Shown: in pieces, positions 37,986-50,213 of the stretch | Numbering within the stretch: the stretch's first letter is position 1 | Layout of the letters: each line of letters starts with the position of its first letter | Assembly: GCF_000004075.3 (NCBI RefSeq) | Contig: NC_026658.2 | Span: forward strand, 1,240,001-1,304,000 | Length of the DNA: 64,000 nt | Direction: 5' to 3' | DNA from: Cucumis sativus | Lineage: Eukaryota; Streptophyta; Magnoliopsida; Cucurbitales; Cucurbitaceae | The notes under the pieces: generated by a model | The model's input: only the letters and a program-made list of their open reading frames with translations | Database searches by the model: none | Told to the model about the DNA's origin: nothing | Position numbers and translations under genes: made by a program

Positions 37986-40252
37986 TCACATTTTATCATG
38001 CATTCCATTTTCCATTATTCCTTCTCCAACCTCATGATCTTTCCTATATTTGTACTTATGAGCTGAGTACAAAAAAATACAGAAATTGATGATACTCATC
38101 ACAGTGAGAAGCCAGTAGAAGTAGTCGAATCGTCCCGTGTTAATATTTTGCGAAAGCCAAGACGGATTCCTTCCGTTCGGACTCCCCGTGACAGATTTTA
38201 TAATACTATTCAACAACGACGCCGCAAAGCAACCCAAACCACCCGCGAGAGCAGCATACGCCGATCCAATGCTCTTCATCGCGTCCGGGGCTTCCTCGTA
38301 TAAGAATTCAAGCAAACCAACAATGCAGAACACTTCAGCTATGCCAATGAGACAATACTGAATGAGCAGCCAGTAAGCACTCAAATTAGGCATAGGACTC
38401 AAAAAACTTGCCTCATATCCACTTCTTATAGCAAAGTTCCTTCTATATCTCTCGAATGCCCCAGCCCAAGCGACCGACAATATCGAGATCGCTAGACCAA
38501 TGCCAACCCTCTGGAGCTGAGACGCGCCGTGGGGGTGCCCTGTTATGCGTCGAGAGAGCGGAACAAAGACCGAGTAGTAGAGAGAAAGTATGAGGAATAT
38601 GCTGAGGCCAGGGAAAACTGGCATACATGTGACAGGAAGTTTAAGACGGCCTATGTGAGTGTTCATTGTGTAAGCTTGTTGAACTGAAAGAGTGAGATAT
38701 TCTGTTAGGACTAAGTTGAGCATTATTGTGCAAGCTGGTATTGGAATTAGTTTCAAAAGAATCTTCACTTCTTCAACTTGTGTCACTGTGCAAAGCTTCC
38801 ATGGACTTGGATTCCCTCCATCTTCCTTCAATTGTAGTGCCGCTTTGTCCAAACATCTGCAATCCATCGTTAAATCACCACTAAACTTAAAACAACTTGC
38901 GTTGATAAAAATATAGTTGTATTTCGGTTAATTAAATTGTTGTGTTCAAGAAAGTTTAGAGATCCTTGAATTTTTAACTCAACTACTCTACATGTGAATA
39001 ACGAACGGATAGTTTACCTGAAATCATCGGTGTGAAGGATCTTTCCACTACCTTTGATGGCAGATTGCTTTCCGGGAACCTCGAACAAGCCAACAAACTC
39101 GCTGTTAGAAAACGAGGCGTTTCTCTTCCTATATGCTGCTACAAGAACTTGAGCAACTCGTGTGAGAGGGCTACCTCCCGGCAACCGGTGGCGATACAAA
39201 GGAGTACCCAGAAAGAAGACGACATTGGAAAAGCCCATAGCTATGGCTAAAGAGCCAAAAGCAGCACCCCATCCATGCTTGATTTGTATGTAAACAACAG
39301 CAGTGAAGGCTATAATGGCTCCAACAGTAACAGAAAGGTAAAAGAAGTTGAAAAAACGATCTAAATGAGATTTGTAATCTTTGCTTTTCTCATCAAATTG
39401 ATCAGCCCCAAATGAAGAAACACATGGCCTTATACCAGCAGCCCCAAATCCTGTCAAATAAAGGACTGTGTAAAGGTAAGTCATTTGCCATGGTTTTGCT
39501 GGCTCACATCGGCCTAAAAGCAGTGATAATTGATCACATTTCGCTTGATTTGGTACAAATGTACTAATCGTAGCACATAGAGTTATTCCTACTAAGCCCT
39601 GCATTAAGTACAAAACCAAGGATTCGATCAATTGAATATCTTCCCCATATTATAGCTTTGAATGGAGTTTTATAAGTTTTCATAACGTACCCCAAGATAA
39701 ATGGTAGTAAAGATCGCAATCGTCCAGTATCGACCAAGATATGCATCAGCAAGGAAACCACCAAGAACAGAGGAGGCTTGTGAGATACCAAGGAAATTGT
39801 TAACTGCATCTGATGAAGTAGTGAATGGCATATGCATTACATAGAACATAAAAGCTACCATGTTCACTGAAAGCCCAAAATAAGCCATTCTCTCCGCCAT
39901 TTCATTCCCTAGTAAACAAAAACAAGATTGAATTTTAACATCTTTTTCAAGTCAAAATACTAAAAAACAAAACAAGAAGTACCCTTTTCTTTTTGCAACT
40001 CTACTTACCAAAAATAAAGAAGGCTGCAATCCAACCACCAGTCTTTGAAAGATCAGCAATAGGTTTGCCACGGATATTAACCGGAGTCGTTCCTCCAGTA
40101 TAACCACGCCCAAATGCCGTCCTCCGATCGTCCGATTCGATGAAAAACATCCCAAGTTTCTTCCTTTGAAATGATTCAGAATGTTCATCTAATCTACCAA
40201 GCACAGGTGTTTCATTCACCTCATGAAGTGATTTTATTTCTCTACTTCCCAT
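37986..40252 (-). CDS. NPF6.1: NRT1/PTR family (NPF) transporter, NPF6.1-like
   Basis: NPF proteins are 12-helix, usually proton-coupled, membrane transporters of nitrate, peptides or hormones; the substrate here cannot be told from sequence. Minus-strand exons are 40252-40009, 39908-39691, 39598-39018 and 38856-37986, all GT-AG and in frame, giving 637 residues. Helix 1 carries the ExxER motif (E84, E87, R88 in GNEMAERMAYFG), associated with proton coupling. Further conserved blocks are NNFLGISQASSVLGGFLADAYLGRYW, GFGAAGIRPCVSSFGADQFDE and FLYEEAPDAMKSIGSAYAAL (split here for length: the last ends in the final exon). The start at 40252 (MGSREIKSLHE) is followed by a hydrophilic N-terminus of about 75 residues. 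The sequence resembles NPF6.1 (At5g13400 as I recall). An upstream in-frame extension of 23 codons has no ATG in a conserved region and was not used. Confidence 0.9.
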
Positions 40253-41635
40253 ACTTCTAAAAAGAATCAAACGAACACTTTCACTCACTATTTTGACACT
40301 AATTATAAGAATTGAAAACAAGAAAAATTTTCTGCAAACCTTTTTGTGAGATTTGTCAAAAGAAGAATCTAATATCTTGCAGTAGCATTATCTGGGAGTT
40401 TGATTTCACACAGTGAAGAAAGAAATATCTTTGGTTATAAGGACATATTTCTTGACAGTTAGTGAGTGATTTTGAGTGCCTAATTAATAAACATCCAACC
40501 AAACAAGTGTAGGCCACCACACAAGAAAATCAGAAACCAATCAATTTCTTTACCACAAAGCAAAAATAGTCATTATTATTGGCCTCAATTTAAAGACAAA
40601 ACCTCTCTCTATCTATAGGATTAGGGTAGGGAGAATTGTTTCAACTGTTCTTGGACACCGCTTGCTTGGTTAGAAATTTATTTTTCATAATCCCAACTAT
40701 GGAAGGGTATGTTTCTGAGTGATTTTGGGACGACTAAAATTGATTTATATTCAATCAAAATCCGTTTTTCACTCTTCTAATGCTTCTTTAATATTTTGAT
40801 AATTCTAATATTCTTTTAGTTTTTTAGTCATATTTGTATCGCGTATCGTATGCTTACCAAAACTAAAATGGTATTTAACTCAATGTTTGATATATCTTCT
40901 TACAAACAAATTATTATCTTTAAAGACTAAAGTCACTCTTACACACGTCTTTAGAACGAAAGAGTAAACGGGTCCGGTAGTTTTAATATAATTTAATTAG
41001 TTTTATTTTGGGTATGGGGGTGTTATGGAAGTGTTAAATTAATGAACTAAAACAGGAAAAGGGGAGGAATTGGAGAGTGCATTTATGGTTTGGAGCAGAG
41101 TTTGGGTAAATGTGGTTGAAGAAGTATGAGAATTTATAACCAAATGAAAAAAAGAATTGAATATTAGAATTCTGTAAAGCTTTTATAGGTTGGAGGTTGG
41201 AAATGTTCATTTAATACCGACTAGTATGATAGCCTGGCCTCATTCAAACGTCTCTAACAACTGTAGTACACACACACACCTATATCTTCAGTTTAAATTC
41301 TTTCCATTACAATACATCTATCTATACTTACTCTATATATACTCAAAAATACTATAGGTGAATTGTGATGAATATGTAAAAGTTAAATAAAGTGTATCTT
41401 AACTATCGTATTTGAAAAAGCATGGAAGTGAGTACTCGTCACGCAATCACAAATGTTAAACAGAAAGCATAGATAACGACGGTAAGAAGAAAATACCAAC
41501 AGTTCTTTTTTGTAATGGCTAAAGAAAACTCCTTTCCAAATGGGTTGATATTTTTTTCATTTATTTGAGAAGTTGTACACTTCACATAAAGGGTACGTTG
41601 TTGCATCGGAATTGTAATTACAGCTCTCTTATGAG

Positions 41636-41700
41636 GATGAAGATTTGAACCACAAACTTCTGGTCTTCAGCAAATGCTAACCTCAACTAAACTAAGTTTT
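41636..41700 (-). repeat. tRNA-like (SINE-like) sequence
   Basis: On the minus strand a box-A-like 'TTAGTTTAGTTGAGG' (about 41696-41682) is followed by GGTTCAAATCT (41651-41641), an exact box B. The body between them does not fold as a tRNA. It shares box B exactly with the copy at 28.4 kb. Confidence 0.4.
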
Positions 41701-44678
41701 TATGATCTATTTTAGTGGTTTTTATGATCATAAAAACATTTTTAAAAGATTAAGTATCAAGATTATTTAACAAATATGCTCAAGCATTTGTTTTCCTAAA
41801 TGAAGTGAAAATTATCTGATAACTTAGGTTGAGTTTTAGAACCAAAATAAGTATGTACTTATGAAAAAGGTTTAGTCTCTAGCTTAAATATATACAATCA
41901 ATGTAAGAAGGAGAAGAAAGCAAACCCATAGCTTAATAGAGAGTTAATGTAAACTAATAGATTACAGTACCTAATACAAATGAATGCTAAATAAAGTAGT
42001 CACCCAAGTAAAGAAGCTAATTACAAAACTGTGTGTAATCATGTACAAAATGAAATGACAGCTAGAGATTATGTCTTGATAGGGAGTATTGGGCTAAAAG
42101 TCCCACATAGATTCTTTCAAATATCATAGATATTATATGAGCTAATGTCGAGATTTCCAATAGTTATGGACACATGCATATTATCTATTTAAGGTTATTT
42201 TTGTTAATCATGATGAGTATGTACCTATGACGTTGACATGTCAATGAATATATTCTGAGATGTCAACATTAATGTGAAGGATATGGAGGTATCTGAGGTA
42301 GTGATTGTTAATGCGTTGAACATGCAGAGATCTTGTTGGCTTGACGAATGATCAGAACTGGATGACCAACAGAGGTGGATTCGACTTTGAATGTAAAGTC
42401 AAGGCGTGTCTAAAGACCGTTTGGTGATAGTATAACCCGACAACTTACGATGAGCAGCTGCACGAATTTAGTAGAAAGTGATGAACCATGTGTCAGTTAT
42501 ATAAGAAGAGGAAGCGTATTGAAAACTAATGCTCGAGTCTACTGTAGAAGATATGATCTAGGCATTGGTGTAATTTGTTTTTAAGCAAAAAAAGGTTTTA
42601 CTAAGAAACTTTGTGTCTTTTCCATTACGAAGAAACAACCAATGTTGTGTTAGATAGATTGATTAAGAAGTTATATGTTTTAAGAATGGTAGAATTGATT
42701 AGCTGCATGTGGAAAGTCATGACCATTAAAATGAAAGGTTCTTATATGTTCAAGAATTACTAAATATGTTAGCGCACACACATGCATAAGATGGTTTTAC
42801 AAAAATAGGATCATAATTAAACAAGCTAAAAGTTGGGCCATAGTTGAACTGATTAACTAGAAATACAAGGATGTTAGTCGCATGGTTATAAACAGAAGGA
42901 AATAGTTCAAGACTTTTGCAAGTAGTACGTGGTGGATATTAGTTACAAAAGGGTATGGAGGGCCCATGAAGCTACATTTTATTCGTGATGAGAAGATCCC
43001 CAAGAGAATCATTCTGTTTGTTAAGCACAATATGGTGAAGTGTTTAATATTTTCAATCACATGGTACTCAATAATATGAGTTAGAGACTGATCCTGATGA
43101 ACATTTTAAGTACTGTGTATATGGCACTTGAGGCTACCATAAGAAGTTTTCTAAAACTTTATCGGGTCAGTGATTATAGTTGGCTAAGCACACATGAAAG
43201 GAAAGTAGGAAGGTATTATGTTTGAGTTATTAACAATATGATGGATCAAAGTTAAACAAAGATGTATTTATGCATAAAACTAATTATGGTAGTGGTAGGA
43301 GTTAATACAACAAATTAAAGTTGACTTTTCATGAATAACACACAATAGTCTAATATGCCTAGAGATTCAATTACAATGATCTCTATATATTCAAAATTTG
43401 TGATTCAAATCCTAAACCTTATATTGTATATATATATAAAAAAAAAACTAAAAGAAAATGGTTTACTCAAACTTTTTTTGGTGATAAATTATTTATAAAA
43501 CATAAAATTTGGCCTCAAAACATTATCATGATCTAAGTCATTCACTCGTCTTTACCATTTTTAAGATTCAAACCTTTGCCTTAAAATGCTTTTTAACAGC
43601 ATCATACTTGACTTAGGACTCAGTACATATAATTAATGTTGGACGTAAAGGACTTTTACTTTATTATATTTATCCATATTTGTATTATTAATATTCTTTA
43701 TAGATATTTGTGGTCTACTTCTACCTTGTATTTTTTTTTTATAATATTTTGTTTACGTTCTTGATATATATATATATATATATATATGTTCTCATTGAAT
43801 TTTATTAATTAAATTGCCACCTATTTGCAAACCATGAAGATCTTCTGGAAGAAGCCAAGGGAACTACTCATTCAACTTGATATTTGGACGATTCGTGAGA
43901 GTTTATTCGTTTAACTACAATAAATCCTACCTCAGGTTACACAATTTTACCCGTTACACATTATAAAAAAAATCTGAAACAAAAAAAAAATGAGATTGAA
44001 GTTTCTATCTCTAAATATGGTCATGTCAATACCACTAAGTCAAGTTCACTTTACATCAATTTTTTAAAAAACAATTTATTCTTTTTAAAAGGAAGAAATT
44101 TGAAGCGTATAGGAATTTGTTATTAAAATTACTAAAACACTATACATGTTTGCCAACAATTGCATGACTTAATTGATACAAACATATACGTTTTGAGTTT
44201 ACCCCATCACATGCTAGTAAACTAAAAAGACACTCTTGTTTATAATGCTGATACTTTACTTTCTAAAAAAATATATATATGGTTAAAAGAATTAAAATGT
44301 TTAAGATGAAAACTATGCATTATTAAGAAATTGTGAGAAAAGTGCTAAAAATCGAACCATGCATTTGAAACAAAGCTTTTAGAAAGTGAATGATACGATA
44401 TACACACAATAATACAAACTTTTAGAATGAAACCAATAAAGTAAAGTTACAAAACATTTTCCCAACTTTGGTTCAAAATTACAGAGACCTTGCCGTATGA
44501 ACCAATTTTTCAGCTAATTACGTTTTTTTTAAACTTTTCAACAGTCTCGTTGCACTAATTACGTGCTAATTTGGAAGACATGATTAATTATTTTAATTTT
44601 CTTTTACTAACATAGCGTGTTAGAACTGCCAAATGTGTTGAAAACTTTGGTCTCGTGACTCTTGATTATGATCTGATC

Positions 44679-44685
44679 TATAAAT
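44679..44685 (+). promoter_or_regulatory. Candidate TATA box of the EG45-like gene
   Basis: TATAAAT lies about 110 bp upstream of the start codon, which would allow a leader of about 75-80 nt. Confidence 0.55.
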
Positions 44686-44788
44686 TGAAGAACTCATACT
44701 GGGTTTAATTAAGGATTCATAGGCAAATTAAAAAGGAAGAGTTATTATTAGAGTTTAAGATTACAAGTGATAAAATAATCCTATCAAA

Positions 44789-45360
44789 ATGGAAGCATTG
44801 ATGAAGGTTGTGGTGGTAGTGGTGAGTTTGGCTTTGGCACTTTCCTATGCTCATGCAGAAACAGGCACAGCAACTTATTATACGCCTCCTTATGTTCGTG
44901 AGTACATAAAAACTATATTATTCTCTCTTTTTTCTTCAGTTTATGACTAACTGCAGCAATTACATTCTCGATCTTTTCTAATAATAGGGATCTATTTTAA
45001 TTATACACACTCAACTTTAAAAGAGTATTAAAATAAGAATGGGGAATAATTAATATGGGAAACGTTATTTTTGTAGCATCTGCATGCTATGGGTTTGAAG
45101 ATCAAGGAACAATGATAGCAGCAGCAAGTGATGGATTATACAACAATGGAGAGGCTTGTGGGAGAATGTATACAGTGACATGCACTGGCCCAACAAACTT
45201 GGGAGTTCAACAGCCATGCACAGGCAATTCTGTCACTGTTAAAGTGGTTGATCGTTGCCCTTCTCCTGGTTGCCAAGGCACCATTGATCTCTCTCAAGAA
45301 GCTTTCTCCATGATTGCCAACCCTGATGCTGGAAAAGTTAACATTGACTTTACTCAGTAA
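44789..45360 (+). CDS. EG45-like / plant natriuretic peptide-like secreted protein
   Basis: Two exons, 44789-44897 and 45077-45360, join in frame (GT-AG) to give 130 residues. Residues 1-23 form a signal peptide ending in AYAHA-like sequence (SYAHA|ET), so the product is secreted to the cell wall space. The mature part is a single double-psi beta-barrel domain of the expansin N-terminal type: TATYYTPPYVPSACYGF, then EACGRMYTVTC, VKVVDRCPSPGCQGTIDLS. Six cysteines could form three disulfides. The expansin C-terminal carbohydrate-binding domain is absent, which fits EG45-like/PNP-A proteins, whose members affect water and ion balance and are often stress-induced. The ORF in exon 2 that starts upstream at 45055 includes intron sequence and is not the true start. 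Confidence 0.9.
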
Positions 45361-46944
45361 GCTGCTCTCGCTCTCCATTATTGTCTTAACTCTCCGATCA
45401 TTCCCCTATTTGTTCACTGACCTGTTTTTCTTTTCTTTTTTTTTTTTATGTTTAGGGTTTTTTCTTTCTCGTTCTTTTTCTTCGTTTAGAACATTTGACA
45501 AAATATTTAATATTTGAATTGATTGATTTTGTTTTATGTATTAAATAGTTTGTTTTTCAAATTTTTTTTTTTAAAAAGCTCTTATTTTCTTCTATTACTT
45601 CTTATTTCTCGTTCTTTTCCATTTATTATTGAAAAAAAAAGTTAATTATTTTAGGTCTATTTGTTTCGTTTTTGTTTTTTTCAAAAACAATAATTAAGTT
45701 TTTTAGACAATACTCTCTCATCTCCAACTTTGTTCCTTTGTTATCTACTTTTTAGTTTCTTTTATTATTTATTTTTAGAAAGACAAAATTTGAAAGCTAA
45801 TTTAAAAAGTAGCTTAATTTTCTTTTTTAATTATTTGACAAAAAAAATCAACTATATTGTAGTTAAGAATTATATGAAATTTGGAGAAAGTAGACCTAGT
45901 TTTTAAAAATATATATATAAAAACGAAATAGTTACTAATTGGGACATTTTTTACAACGTTTTAAATTAAAGTTGAAAGATTGAATAAAAGAACAATTCAT
46001 TATATTTATATTATTAATAGATGTTTTGAGTTTAGTTTCAATTGGCTCCTTAGATTTAAAATATATTCCATCTTATTCGTGATATTTTAGTTTTATTTCA
46101 ATTTTTGTTTTTAAATTCAAAATTTATACTTTTAGCCTTGATTTTTCAATAAAAATATTACTTGTTGTGTTTAGTGTTAAAGTCTATTAATTAATGGTTA
46201 AAATGTGTGTTTTATTAACCATACTTTAAAGTTCATTTAAATTGTGTCCAAGGTAAAACATGAACATATAACTTATCATTTAAGACAATTTATTCATCTC
46301 ATTCATTGATGTAAAAAAATGTATTCATTCGATCGAAACATGTTGAAACTTTGTAAATACAATTTGTTCTCGTGTAGATATATATTTTTTAAGAAACCAT
46401 CTTCGATCCTCTCTACCCCTAGTAGAGTTTTATTATAATTGAGCACCTTTTTTTCTTGACTATTTTGTAGGGTTTGAAGAAACTCTTCATCTGCCGTATC
46501 TACTAATGAGCAAAGGAAGGAAATTATTGAACACACATTTCCCTTCAATTTGATATTCTACTTTTACCAATAATAAATCTAATAAGACTATGTTTAATTT
46601 CTATGTAGCTTTATAATAATAAATAAATAAAATATGAAATGAACGAAAACCTTACAACCCAATATATATATATACATATACACACATTTTAATGTTTTAT
46701 ATATCACATCGGTTGATAATATACACGAACACTATTTGGTTTTTTGTTTTTAAAAATTAAAATCGTTCATTTGTAGGTTACTGTTTTTGGTTTTTTGTTT
46801 ATATTAAAAACAAAAAACATGCATAGTAATTTTTTTTGATAAAACTAAAAAATATATATGTTTAATTATAATCACCAGCGGAATTGGTATAAATTTAGGG
46901 GAACTCGAGCCTCCCTCAACTTTATTACTTATATAATATCATTA

Positions 46945-47030
46945 TCATTAGATAGCTTAGTGGTAAAGTTTTCTTTCAAGCCCCTTATAGCTAGACCCAA
47001 GTTCAAGCCTCACTTTTCGATCGTTTATGA
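46945..47030 (+). repeat. tRNA-like (SINE-like) sequence
   Basis: TAGCTTAGTGGTAAAG (from 46953) fits box A, and AGTTCAAGCCT (47000-47010) is one base off box B. The cloverleaf is not complete. It is probably a SINE head or decayed tRNA-derived copy. Confidence 0.45.
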
Positions 47031-47394
47031 GAATCCAATAATATTTTGAAGGTTCAATCATACAATCATCCTCGTATTGTTTTTACTAAATTGTAAAGCC
47101 ACGTAATTTTGCCATGCTAATTATAATGGTGTTTTTGTTTTTAAAGAATCAAAACAATTTTTATGTCGACTCTTAGTTTCCATTTAAATTTCTTTGGTCT
47201 CCTCGTTTTCAATTGATGTATTGAAGTTTCATTTTGATCCGTGTTAGCTCCATTTTGTCGTTGAAGCTTCATTCTACTTCATATGTGTTTGAAACCTATA
47301 AAATAATCAAATAAACTATAAAATACATACAAAATATTGAACTAAGCTTGAAATTGTGTAATGACAATGTCCCATTAAGAATAGTAATAAGGGA

Positions 47395-47660
47395 TAGTTG
47401 CAAATTTAACAATTAAATTTAAATTAATTAAGTATATACCACAATTTAAAAAAATTTACAAATATAGCAAAATTTGTCAAATTGTATCAATGATATAAGT
47501 CTATCGCTAATAAATCATGTTACAAATATTGGTCTATCACTGATATATCATACTAAGTCTATTAGCGATACAAGTCTATCAGTGATAGTTTTGCTATATT
47601 TGCAATTTTTTTAAAATGTTGCTATATCCTTAATTACTATTGCTAAAATAGTCATCAATT
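47395..47660. repeat. MITE-like fold-back repeat, best-preserved copy
   Basis: The left arm at about 47444-47477 ('aaaaaaatttacaaatatag' then 'caaaatttgtc') is the near reverse complement of the right arm at about 47590-47625 ('gttttgctatatttgcaatt' then 'ttttaaaa'). The interior holds repeated 'gtctatcactgata' and 'tctatcagtgatag' motifs. It has no coding capacity. Other copies occur at about 3.1, 4.2, 4.7, 16.6 and 23.5 kb, and a weak one near 55.5 kb. Confidence 0.65.
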
Positions 47661-47706
47661 GCAATTTTCATAGTAATAATAGTAAAAATGACATACTAAA
47701 ACAAAT

Positions 47707-47807
47707 GGATTAAGTATATTTATTAACTTGTTCTCTCTCTAAATAAGGATTAAGTATATTTATTAACTTTTTTTTCTCTCTAAATAAGGATTAAGTATAT
47801 TTATTAA
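47707..47807 (+). repeat. Tandem repeat, 40-41-bp unit, about 2.5 copies
   Basis: The unit beginning 'ggattaagtatatttattaa' recurs at 47707, 47747 and 47788, each but the last followed by a T/C tract and 'tctctctaaataa'. Confidence 0.9.
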
Positions 47808-49081
47808 TGCTATTTGGTTATAAATCTCTAATTTCCTTTAATAACATCTTTGTGTTTTTTTATTGGACACTTTGATTGGCCCAAAACATTAGAATTATCT
47901 TTTAAACTTAAAATTTACAACGTTGGAAAATCATCACGACCAAATAACAGTTAAAATTTAAATTTTGTGATTTTTTTTTTCATTTTTCAAACATAAATTT
48001 GATGAAAAAAATTATAATTCTTTAGTTAATGTATTTAAGATTAAAATATAATTTTATTTTAATTTGAAGTTAGCATATTATATTATGATAAAAAAAAACT
48101 ATTAAAATGAAAAAACCTATGAAATTTTATTTTAAAATTCGAGTAAAATAAAAATATCAAATTATACGGTAATAATTCAAACAATAATAATCTTTCAATT
48201 CAAACATATACTAAAATAATTAGTACCACGAGCCCAAACAAGTCCAAGAATTTTGAAATTAGGAGTAAGGAAAAGTATGATGTTACAAACTCTACTATTT
48301 GCTTGACTCAAATATTTGGTGGGATCTATCAATTTATATCTTATCAATTTCTTACACTTTGAAGATCTACCGTTAAAAAAATATCAATTTTATATCTTAT
48401 CAATTTCTTACGCTCTAAATTCAGAGTGCACGACTTTCAAAGACATAAGAACTTTTTGATATTCACTATTCTAATCCTTATCACAAATAGTTCTTATGGT
48501 CTATATCCAAATACAACTACACTAACACAAATTATTACAACTCACAAACAATGACTTTTTAAATACTTAGTTTTAGTGTAATTATTATCTTACCTAATGA
48601 ATTTTTTATCGAAAAAAATAGTTTTACGAGATTTAAAAATGTGTTAGTTTTGAAAATGAAAACTAAAATTGTGTTATTTTACCGTTCTTCCAGAATTTTC
48701 TATTAATTTAGAAAAATAAACAATTTGCCTTGAAAGCTGAAGGGTTTTATAAATATATCCTCTTTCCTTTGGTCGATATCGTCGATTCATTTTTCCCTTC
48801 CTGTCTGCCGCAACCCTAATCGTCGCCAGCGGAGTTTTCAGAGGCTACGTTTCCAGGTATTTCGAAGCTTTCTTCCATTAATTTCGTGTTATTTTTCTTT
48901 GGTTATATCAATTTTATCATCCGTGTTGTTCTTATTAATCATGGGCAGATAGTCTCTCGTCTTCTATTTCATTTGAATTTTCTAATTTTCTCGAGTTTTG
49001 ATCTTCAATTTTTTCTTTCTCTTGGTTCTTTTTAAAATGAAAATTGCCTTTCTTGAATTGTTGTTCTTATTACTGAATTCA

Positions 49082-49415
49082 AATAGCTGTTGGAATCTTT
49101 GGTATTTGTCTGCTGCAGCGGTATGTTGTTGAGGGCTGATTTAATGATGTCAAAGAAATATGTTCTCTCTTGATCGCTTTCGTGATTTAAATTTTGGTTT
49201 TACCATGTTGAGATTGATTCTCACAGTGGCTACCCTCTTTCCCTCTTCCTCTCTTTTTCCTTGAAAGCATTTTGTTCCATTTTTCAGCGCTGCATTTGCA
49301 GTTACTTCCTCTGAATCCTTCCCTGTACAACAGGAATTGGTTCTCTCAAAGTTGACTGGCCAGTAATCATCTTTTATGTGTTCTGTTTACATGTATTCAT
49401 CCTTTTTATTTACTG
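49082..49415 (+). repeat. Intronic duplication, copy A (about 335 bp)
   Basis: This segment, containing 'ttgttgagggctgatttaat' and 'gaaagttgactggccagta'-like blocks, is matched about 1133 bp downstream by copy B at about 50214-50548. The copies differ by roughly one base in ten. Confidence 0.85.
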
Positions 49416-49866
49416 ATGTGATTTCCTTAAAATCTAGCTTGCTAAAGTAAACGTTCTTGGTCTCTGAAGGAGGTTGTGGGTTTTTTTTTTATTCGTCAAG
49501 TTTTGGGGCAGTCACTGGTTAAATATGCGAAAATACTTCACCAAATATGTACTACGATTGGTGATCTTCAAAAAACTTTTAAGTGATCTTTTTGGGTGTT
49601 TACTAAACATTTGAGTCTTTTGACTGTTTAGATGACTATATTTATATAAATTTATGCACTCCATAAACATATTTTGCATGTATCTATCTATTCATTGCGC
49701 CTTGCTCTAGTTAGGCGACACTTTTTTGTCGCCACCTGCTGAAGGTGTCGAGGACTTGTCACCTCAAGACGCACCTTATGCTTTGAAAACACTACTTCAT
49801 GATGGTTTCCAGCAAACATCATCTCTAGAATTGTTTATCTTCATCAAGTAGGAAGAGAAGAGACTG

Positions 49867-50102
49867 AAAAATAAGAATATTAGTGGCAAGCAAATAGAAG
49901 AATAAAAATAATAAAAGACAACGGAGTGAATGAGAATAGATGAGAGAAAATAATGGGTAATGGTCTACCCTCACGGCCTCACCTAAAAATAAGAATATTA
50001 GTGGCAAGCGAATAGAAGAATAAAAATAATAAAAGACAACGGAGTGAATGAGAAAAGATGAGAGAAAATAATGGGTAATGGTCTACCCTCACGGCCTCAC
50101 CT
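49867..50102 (+). repeat. Tandem duplication of a 118-bp unit
   Basis: Copies at 49867-49984 and 49985-50102 differ by only about two bases ('caagcaaatag' against 'caagcgaatag', and 'gaatagatg' against 'gaaaagatg'), so this duplication is recent. It lies between the two older 335-bp copies. Confidence 0.9.
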
Positions 50103-50213
50103 AAAAAACACTCGGTAGAAGCAGAAATGAAATATCTGTGTTGTAGAGGGTAAGATTAATGGGGTTATATCACATCATTGCTATTGTCATTTATATAACA
50201 TCATTACTGATAT

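Larger units (their letters stand above)
40253..44788. other. AT-rich intergenic region
   Basis: No gene is supported. The NPF promoter should lie at about 40260-40700. The segment at 42.0-43.3 kb is less AT-rich and has a patchwork look, perhaps an unrecognisable old retroelement. A tRNA-like sequence lies at 41636-41700, and an AT run at about 43764-43786. Confidence 0.5.
45361..48770. other. AT-rich intergenic region with repeats
   Basis: This contains the 3' flank of the EG45-like gene, a tRNA-like sequence near 46.95 kb, a fold-back element at 47.4-47.66 kb and a 40-41-bp tandem repeat at 47.7-47.8 kb. No coding frame is convincing. Confidence 0.5.

Noticed and set aside
42100..42140. 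GTCCCACATAG followed by a TATA-like box, resembling a plant snRNA promoter (USE plus TATA)
   Set aside because: The USE match is imperfect and no U-snRNA sequence follows. The same TCCCACAT string is common in LTR remnants.
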